Below, one piece after another: positions 57,951-64,000 of a stretch of 64,000 bases of DNA. The first letter of the stretch is position 1, and each line of letters begins with the position of its first letter. The notes beneath the pieces are model-generated. The model was given only the letters and a program-made list of their open reading frames with translations, did not search any database and was not told the DNA's origin. The position numbers and the translations under genes are program-made. The stretch comes from Puccinellia tenuiflora. Lineage: Eukaryota > Streptophyta > Magnoliopsida > Poales > Poaceae. Where the stretch lies: assembly GCA_012064385.1 (NCBI GenBank), contig QRDG01000827.1, positions 1 to 64,000 on the forward strand, in the 5' to 3' direction.

Positions 57951-59782
57951 TGTTGTTAATTCTCTAGGCTATGCTAAAATTGATTTTGCTCATTGGTGCA
58001 CAGATTCATTTCTGTAAAAATCATTATGCACGCATTTCTATTTAATAATCTGACATTTACTTAAAATAACCTAATTGTTAAAATGTATTATTTGTGTAAG
58101 ACACTAAAATTATTTCATGTGCAAGGAACTAACCTGTCAGTACATATTTTTTACTAGCTAGATACTACTTTGGACGGTCATGGTGAGAACTATTTTGCTA
58201 GCGATGTTATTGATATTTTAGCACTGTGCTCTCATTTCTGAAATGGACAGCCATGATGATGAGCTTGCACTTAAGAAATGTTTCTTGCTCACAACTTACA
58301 TTTTGATCCATGTTGCTTCGCTACAAACTGCCAAATATATATTCAGTTTCGGTCTGTAGTGACCCTTGTAATTTTATTTTTTAAGCACATATCGTAGCAG
58401 AATTGATTGGATCCATGACCTTCTGCTTATTCACTTCCTGTTCATAGACCACTGGCAACGGTATATAGCTATTTAAAGAATGTAAATACACAAGGATATG
58501 GAAAGTAGAAAATGATGTGTTCCATTGCTATTCATTTGACAGATCTTATTTTCCTCAGGTTATTAGCAACCTCTTGTTTGCATGAACTACCGAAGACATA
58601 TGTGAAGCTTCGAAGAAGCAAAATTCCATGCTCTAGCAATGACTTGTTTTCATGATCTCTGGCCTGGCAATATCAGAATCCTAGCTGCTGTCGAAAACTG
58701 GGAGACAAAGAAAAGGATTCTTGCCATGGGGAGAACACTTTGATTCGGTTTTTAATTATATCATCTGACTTATATTCCCAGTTTTGTCCCAGCTATGCAA
58801 AATCTAATTGTGGCTCCCCGATTTCAGGTTCCTCTCAAGTTTGTAGATAAAATGGTGTAGATAAGCGAATAGATAAGATATCAATTTATTTTGTCATGTT
58901 ATTAATAATATCAAGCAATGCAGCAACACTTTTAGGCCAGAGCGTATTAGAGGATATATGTATTCATGCAACAACTGAGATTTTGCTAGAGTATCTTATT
59001 TTAGTTACAAGAAGGTAATCATGCCAAATGCATAGCTGATTGAGTCCAATCTCAAATCATATTTTTTCTAGGTGTGGTAGATCATGAGCACCCTAGGTTC
59101 CTGTTCTCCTCACCGTCACCCCTGAGAAGATCAGGTTCTTATGACTGTTCGTCTGACTAAATTAATCTTCCGAAAAATAAATTTGTGAACCATGTTGTTG
59201 CTGTTCTGAAAATGTGAAAATTGATTGACAGTCTCAGTGTTACCTCTGAAATGCTAATCCCTTTTTTTGCGCATGAACGTACAAGTCATTTTTTTCTTCA
59301 CACAATTTATGGGGTTGTTTGCCTTTGGGGAAAAGATATATTTGATGGTGTTTTTCTGCCACATGTTTACAATTTAAAACAAAGAGTATATACGAGTCAT
59401 ACCGCTTCGATTTGAATCATCTCTGTTTTTCCTTGATTGCATTGTTCCTTCATATGGCAGTAGAATGTAAAATTATCATGGATGCCTCTGTTTTTCTTGT
59501 GTGTCGCTTCCCTTGCTTCTTGAAGACGTAGCAGACATGTACGGATGAACCAGGGGGAAGAAGATGATCCTTCAGCTGATAGACGCATGGAAGATGAGGA
59601 AACTCTCAGGATCTCTGAGGTTTGAGAGAGATTGGTGGTTTCACTAGGGAAGTAGGGATCATCGAGCTCTGTCTGTACGTGCATCATGCTATGCCATTGA
59701 GAAAATTGAATCCTATTACTTTTAAAATATTATATGCGTCATGAATGTTCATGTGTGTCAAAAAAAAAAAAACTTAAGAGGA

Positions 59783-59805
59783 CCGTAGCAACGCACGGGC
59801 ATTTA
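59783..59805 (+). other. Fossil internal Helitron 3' terminus
   Basis: CCGTAGCAACGCACGGGCAT then TTAG resembles the true end at 60907-60935 (CCCGTGGCAACGCACGGGCAT then TCAACTAG). It lacks the CTAG. Confidence 0.6.
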
Positions 59806-61275
59806 GCTTCCTGCTACCTTTCCTCTCCTCCTACTCCCTCCTATATAGTATTTTAGATTTATTTGTGCAATTTTACTCAGGTGATGTGATTATAAGTAGG
59901 TTGAGGTCAGAGTAAGCTTGCACTTCATTGGACAATGCATATGATGTGTACTGTTTGAAAATGAAAAGAGCATATTCAGTGTACATGTGAATTTGTGAAT
60001 GGATTTGGTATTTCGTTCTTCCTAATTTGTATTTTTTGGATGTTGTTTTACTATATCTGCTTTGTTTTATTCTCTCACAACGGAAAAATCATCAGCTTCC
60101 CATGGACCAAGCACTCCACCAGCCACACCACCGGGAGAACACCAATGTTCGTACTCCAGGTCAGGAAGGCGTCTAACTGAAGGAAGAAGGGATGAGCAAG
60201 GCGGTTATTTTTTTCTTCCAAAGGTGATTCTTCTGTTCTCATGAAAGACGTCACGTCGGATTATTTGTGGTGCTTGTGTAAAATCTGCTACTTAATAGTG
60301 TTGGTGTTTTGTTTTGGGACCAAATTTTATTTGCTTTGCTGGCTTCTTCTATAGTGACGAGTATATGGCTAAAAGAAAATATTGGAATTAGCGATCGAGT
60401 TAGCAAGCTATCAGTTCTTCTAGCATTTTTTACCCTTAAATGCAACAACATCACCATTTATTTTAATTTTTTCTTCTGTCTATGTACATTGCTCTAACAA
60501 TTGCACCCCAAGGCCCATTCCTTCGCGTCTCAGTCAATGTGACGTCCTCTGTTGCTATGTACTGCAATTATGTCATCTCGACCCTTTGCCCCAGAGGACT
60601 AATCACAGATCAAGAAATTGATACCTAGAAAATGACATCGTATACATGCATTTTTGTGTCTGAATGACTGAAGGTTTTACAATATTACCATGATTAAATC
60701 GACATTACAAGTAGATATAATCTCTATCTTAAAAAGTAGCATTCCGTTTTCATGTGTTTGGCTCCACCTTCCGTCCCTCCTACCACAAATCTTTTCACCA
60801 ATCATTTTCACAAAATTCACATTTCTTTGCTTCCTTAATTTACATTACTTTTTTCTCCAATGATCAACAAACATAATGTACATTTCTATTGACAAATAAA
60901 TTTTCACCCGTGGCAACGCACGGGCATTCAACTAGTTATCTTAATATCATTCTCACACCTTGTGCTTGACAACCACTTGGTGAGGTTGAGGGCACAAAGC
61001 AATCTACTTTGTTTGCAGGAAATCTAGAGAAGGACAAGAAGATAAAATCCCCACTACTGATTCCCCGAGAGTTCGATATTAAACCCTCGATTCACCCTCT
61101 TGGGGAAAAAGCTTCCACTTCTACATACTCTGCACTTGGAGGCTCAACCTATCCCTAATATATTATCTTCCTTTCAGGGTATCAGGAGTACTTGTTGGCA
61201 TAGTTGAGGGAGAGGAGAACGCACTAAGGATACATAAGAAGATTCTCCCATCAACTCCGACATCAAGGCTTTTTC

Positions 61276-61293
61276 TGGCACCGTTGCCGGGGA
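61276..61293 (+). other. Second tRNA-Asp PBS
   Basis: TGGCACCGTTGCCGGGGA, full length with one G-to-A change. It proves that a second interior begins after this LTR. Confidence 0.85.
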
Positions 61294-61487
61294 ATCATAG
61301 CTGGAAGGTTTTATCCAAGGATATCACAACAAAGTTAACTTCATCACCAACTTGTGCTAACACCTAAGCTTGGGGAGGTTGCACCTACGTGAGCATCATC
61401 TTGTCCATCTTTACGTTCAAGCATTTTATTTTGTTTTGTTATTGTCTTGCATATCATTTTTAGATTTCGGTTTGCATATTTTATTTT

Positions 61488-61613
61488 CAGTTTTGCATTT
61501 TTTTTGCATTAGTTAATTCGGTTTGCATTATTTAGTGTCATTTTATTTTCAGTTTTACATTTTGTTTTGCATTAGTTAATTCGGTTTGCATTATTTAGTG
61601 TCATTTTATTTTT
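61488..61613 (+). repeat. 62-bp tandem duplication in the second leader
   Basis: TTAATTCGGTTTGCATTATT with TAGTGTCATTTTATTTT recurs once; units begin at 61488 and 61550. The first leader (near 52010) has a single unit. Confidence 0.8.
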
Positions 61614-61620
61614 AGTTTTG

Positions 61621-61979
61621 CACACCATAATAAGAAAAAAAAACACTTCCCCTTTCACTCGACGGCAGGCAAGAAAACCCATAGTCAACACTTGGAGCAC
61701 CGTATACATGTACTAAATGACAGGCTTGGTGCATACTTCTCATACTAAACGTAACCACCGTTTCAATTTCAGATTAAATTGGCTTGTAATTGTAAAAGAA
61801 TATGATGAGCATTTGCTAGCTCGCCGCAGCGACTTTTTTCTTTTCTTTTTCCAAGGGAGGCACAGCATGTCTCACTGTGGTGGGTCAGGAGTGTTACCCA
61901 TTGTACTAACACGCAGTTCAAAATCTAAGTAATTCCCGTCGACTCGTGATTATTACCGCACTAACTGAGCGTCAGGCGA
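61621..61979. other. Unrecognised sequence after the Gypsy junction
   Basis: No gene or repeat is recognised. It may be intron or flank of the gene fragment that follows. Confidence 0.35.
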
Positions 61980-62660
61980 CTCTGTTCCAGCATATATCTG
62001 AACTGAAACCAAATCTAGCAGCGAGGGACCGGGGGTGAGAGAGAGGGGGGACGTGAGCTGGATGAGAGACAGAACATACTCTTGGCGTGGATGGCGTCCT
62101 GCAGATCCGCGACCTTGGCCTGCGAGACACAAAATCGAATCAGCTGGAGCTCAAACCACCTGTCCTCCTCCGGCGAGATCTTAAACCCCAGCCTCACGGA
62201 GAGACGCGTGCTTACCGAGTCGGCGAGCTATCCCGCCGGCGTCGGTGTTACGGCGAGATGGTGCAGGAGCTCTGGGTAGAAATTTGTGGTCGACACAGAG
62301 AGGAAAACCACGAGAGGGTGAAGAGGAATCCTTAGCCGGCGAGTAGACGCAGCCGAAGGCGCAGCGGCGCGGAAATCGCGCCGGCAACCGAGCCACATCC
62401 GATGCTAGGGTTAGCCGCAGGACCGCTTGTGGGGGTGAATCCGCATCGCGGCGGCGGGGAATCGAGAGAGGAGAGGCGCCGGAGCAACTCCGTTGAGCGG
62501 CGGCGCCGGAAACAGTCGGCAACGGCCGGAGCCGTGGGTGGCGACGGCGGAATCGCAGGAGAGGAACGAGAGGTGAGGTCGAGAGAGAGACGAGAGAAAT
62601 GAGAGAGAGAGAGTAGGGGTCGGGCCGATTTTGGTCATTGACCTAGTGGGCCACGGCCCA
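61980..62660 (-). other. Promoter and 5' exons of a broken minus-strand gene
   Basis: Upstream on the minus strand (62640-62700) are GGCCCA/TGGGCC-type motifs (AATGGGCCGTGGCCCAC), common in plant housekeeping promoters, then a CT-rich stretch (62580-62615) like a 5' leader. A donor GTAAGC at 62215 and an acceptor TGTCTCGCAG ending at 62120 define an intron of about 96 bp; the next exon, 62119-62079, reads AKVADLQDAIHAK and ends at a GTATGT donor. The first exon has no agreed coding frame into it. I do not recognise the product. Downstream exons are absent, probably because the Gypsy tandem inserted or recombined at about 61620. Confidence 0.45.
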
Positions 62661-62700
62661 TTCGGCCGACACACAAAGACTACAGCCCATTAGTTCGTCT
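62640..62700 (-). promoter_or_regulatory. Site II-like GGCCCA motifs
   Basis: GGGCCACGGCCCATT and CAGCCCATTAG lie just upstream of the CT-rich leader. Such motifs bind TCP-type factors in plants. Confidence 0.4.
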
Positions 62701-63102
62701 AAGATTTACCAGCCAAAATCTTTTAATTTTATCCTTTATCCAAATCCTTATCCGACAAAGACTCTGTCATGATATGGCATTATTCTGTTTCCTAAAATTA
62801 TTGTGAGCGCTAGAATTTAGGGGAACTAACCGTGAAGGCTTATCTAACCCTAGGGATAATATGCAGGCCACACTTGAAATCAAGTCTCGTAATTTTGATT
62901 TTCACAAATTTATTATTCACCTTCGCTGTGTATGCGTACCTATTGCTCGTACACCTACAGAGAAAACAAAATACTGCTGAACTCACTTGTGGTCGTCGCC
63001 GGCCGGGATACCCACTGATGCCAGATAACCTAGCAAATTGATGCAATTGAATTGCTCCCGATTAGTAGTCTTGGTAAGGATAGGAGAAGGGGAGTGGCGT
63101 TT
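62701..63102. other. Unrecognised flank
   Basis: No gene or repeat is recognised. Confidence 0.35.
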
Positions 63103-63484
63103 GTGAGCCCGGGCTCACATGCTCCCGGTACTTTTCGAAAAAATTTAAAAAATTAAAAACTTTGGAAAAAAATGCGAAAAAAATCATGCACGTATCTGAC
63201 CATGGTCCGCATCGCCGTGAAAAATTTCGCACCGAAATGTCATCGTATGCGCCCTGGGCGAAAATGACAAATTTCTGACAGCATGTGAGATCCGAAAATT
63301 TGAATTTCTTGTCAGAAATTTGTCATTTTCGTCCAGGGCGCATACGATGAAATTTCTGTGCGAAATTTTTCATGGCGATGCGGACCATGGTCAGGTACGT
63401 GTATGATTTTTTTCGCATTTTTTTGTAAAGTTTTCAATTTTGTTTTGCTCCCGAAAAAATCGGGAGCAGGTGAGCCCGGGCACC
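63103..63484. mobile_element. Inverted-repeat (foldback) MITE, 382 bp
   Basis: GTGAGCCCGGGCTCACATGC on the left pairs with the inverse of GGTGCCCGGGCTCACCTGCT on the right, and the arms extend for about 175 bp each (63103-63281 and 63312-63484), with GACCATGGTCCGCATCGCC and GCATACGATG in both. The spacer is about 30 bp. No target duplication is clear, so the superfamily cannot be fixed; Mutator-like is possible. No coding capacity. Confidence 0.75.
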
Positions 63485-64000
63485 ATATTGAATTTCCGTA
63501 GGATAAGAGAAAACTCATCAAGCGGTTCTAGATGAATCTTCGGTTAATCGGAGATGGACAAAATTTGCTAACCTCTAAGATTAATGTGGAGCCTCGCATG
63601 GTTTTGCTAATCATCAGGCACCTGATTATTCCTTATGTCTCAATCGACGTTCTTAGCTGTTCGATTGGCCTGGAGATTCGTGCTGTTAAAAGATGAAGGA
63701 GAAGAATAGCATAAGTCAATCTTGTTATTCGAACTTGCCACCTGCTGATTCCTACATGTACCGTACAACCAAATAGATTGCAGAATTGTTTCGTTAATTC
63801 TAGCTAGCATCCTTCCTTTACTGTTTACGGTAGTATTTTTTTCTGTTTTCATGTTTTGCCTCTCAAGTTTTTTATTTTTATTGCACATTGTCATTATTTC
63901 TTTCTCTGTACTTTCTATTTATTTTATCTATTTTTCATTTTTATTTCATGTCACTCTCATTGTTTATTGTGTCTCATTTAGATGCCTTCCTCAATATTTG
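63485..64000. other. AT-rich end of window
   Basis: Nothing is recognised. A pyrimidine-rich tail (from 63830) runs off the window edge. Confidence 0.35.

Larger units (their letters stand above)
57048..60935 (+). mobile_element. Non-autonomous Helitron (3888 bp)
   Basis: It starts TCTATACTATAATATGGGAG and ends CATTCAACTAG, with a 6-bp hairpin CCCGTG/CACGGG at 60907-60924, 11 bases before the end. Comparison with the uninterrupted first LTR (CCATTATTATCTTAAT near 51441) shows insertion exactly between A and T with no duplication, the Helitron rule. No Rep/helicase protein is encoded. The interior includes gene-like GC-rich sequence (57430-57950) and may carry captured exons, none of which I recognise. 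Confidence 0.93.
55573..61265 (+). repeat. Gypsy LTR, second copy, interrupted by a Helitron
   Basis: The LTR parts are 55573-57047 and 60936-61265. Joined, they match the first LTR with scattered substitutions and a few small indels. Confidence 0.88.
49984..61620 (+). mobile_element. Gypsy tandem: LTR, gag-protease interior, LTR, second leader
   Basis: The order is LTR 49984-51774, PBS, leader, gag and protease remnant, 3' region, polypurine tract AGCTTGGGGATG, LTR 55573-61265 (split by a Helitron), then a second PBS and leader to about 61620 where unrelated DNA starts. Because a PBS and leader follow the second LTR, two elements share it, as after unequal recombination between copies. The interior carries no integrase, reverse transcriptase or RNase H. 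Gag and protease resemble the Athila-type lineage of Triticeae. No target duplication can be tested. Confidence 0.85.

Overview
The window is repeat-dominated plant nuclear DNA, most likely from a Triticeae grass (wheat, Aegilops, rye or barley group). The grounds are the transposon types: Copia LTRs beginning TGTTGGGAATATGCCC (BARE/Angela type), Gypsy LTRs beginning TGATACGTCTCC, Gypsy primer-binding sites complementary to tRNA-Asp, grass-type Helitron ends, and L1-type LINEs. I see no complete, convincing host gene. Small GC-rich or intron-bearing pieces (about 10418-14213, 15380-17520 and 61980-62660) look like broken or captured host genes.

Layout. 1-6.1 kb: unrecognised sequence carrying a 1281-bp Mutator-like inverted-repeat element (303-1583, 10-bp target duplication) and a 5'-truncated LINE on the minus strand (2701-4523). 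6.1-8.3 kb: nested DNA transposons, including a hAT element with a perfect 8-bp duplication that carries an F-box-like gene fragment (6731-7688). 8.4-14.2 kb: half of a Gypsy element, then a coding-free Gypsy-type element with three LTRs and several internal tandem arrays. 14.9-19.1 kb: a Tourist-like MITE, a gene-like stretch of unknown function, a possible small Helitron and short tandem duplications. 19.2-34.1 kb: a minus-strand Copia element split inside its coding frame by a second Copia-type element that keeps gag but has lost pol (23711-32224, target duplication ATTCT). 34.6-37.4 kb: about 490-bp repeats around a DUF4220 pseudogene. 37.6-39.1 kb: a Gypsy solo LTR with a perfect 5-bp duplication. 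39.9-46.7 kb: a full-length LINE, dead only through one stop codon and one frameshift. 47.5-47.9 kb: CACTA-like subterminal repeats. 50.0-61.6 kb: a Gypsy LTR-internal-LTR-leader tandem encoding only gag and protease; its second LTR holds a 3.9-kb Helitron. 62-64 kb: a promoter and first-exon fragment on the minus strand and a 382-bp inverted-repeat element.

How the parts relate. The window records successive insertions rather than a working pathway. Several elements are non-autonomous and would depend on enzymes supplied elsewhere: the gag-only Copia, the gag-protease Gypsy, the coding-free Gypsy, the hAT, the MULE, the Helitron and the MITEs. All six in-frame nonsense codons I could place in otherwise readable frames are TAG or TGA, as expected from C-to-T decay of methylated CAG or CGA codons. 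I did not find a new defence, CRISPR or biosynthetic system. The most unusual signals are a possible spliced gag whose first exon lies in the LTR and whose intron removes the PBS position, the gene-carrying hAT, and the Helitron with a fossil internal terminator.
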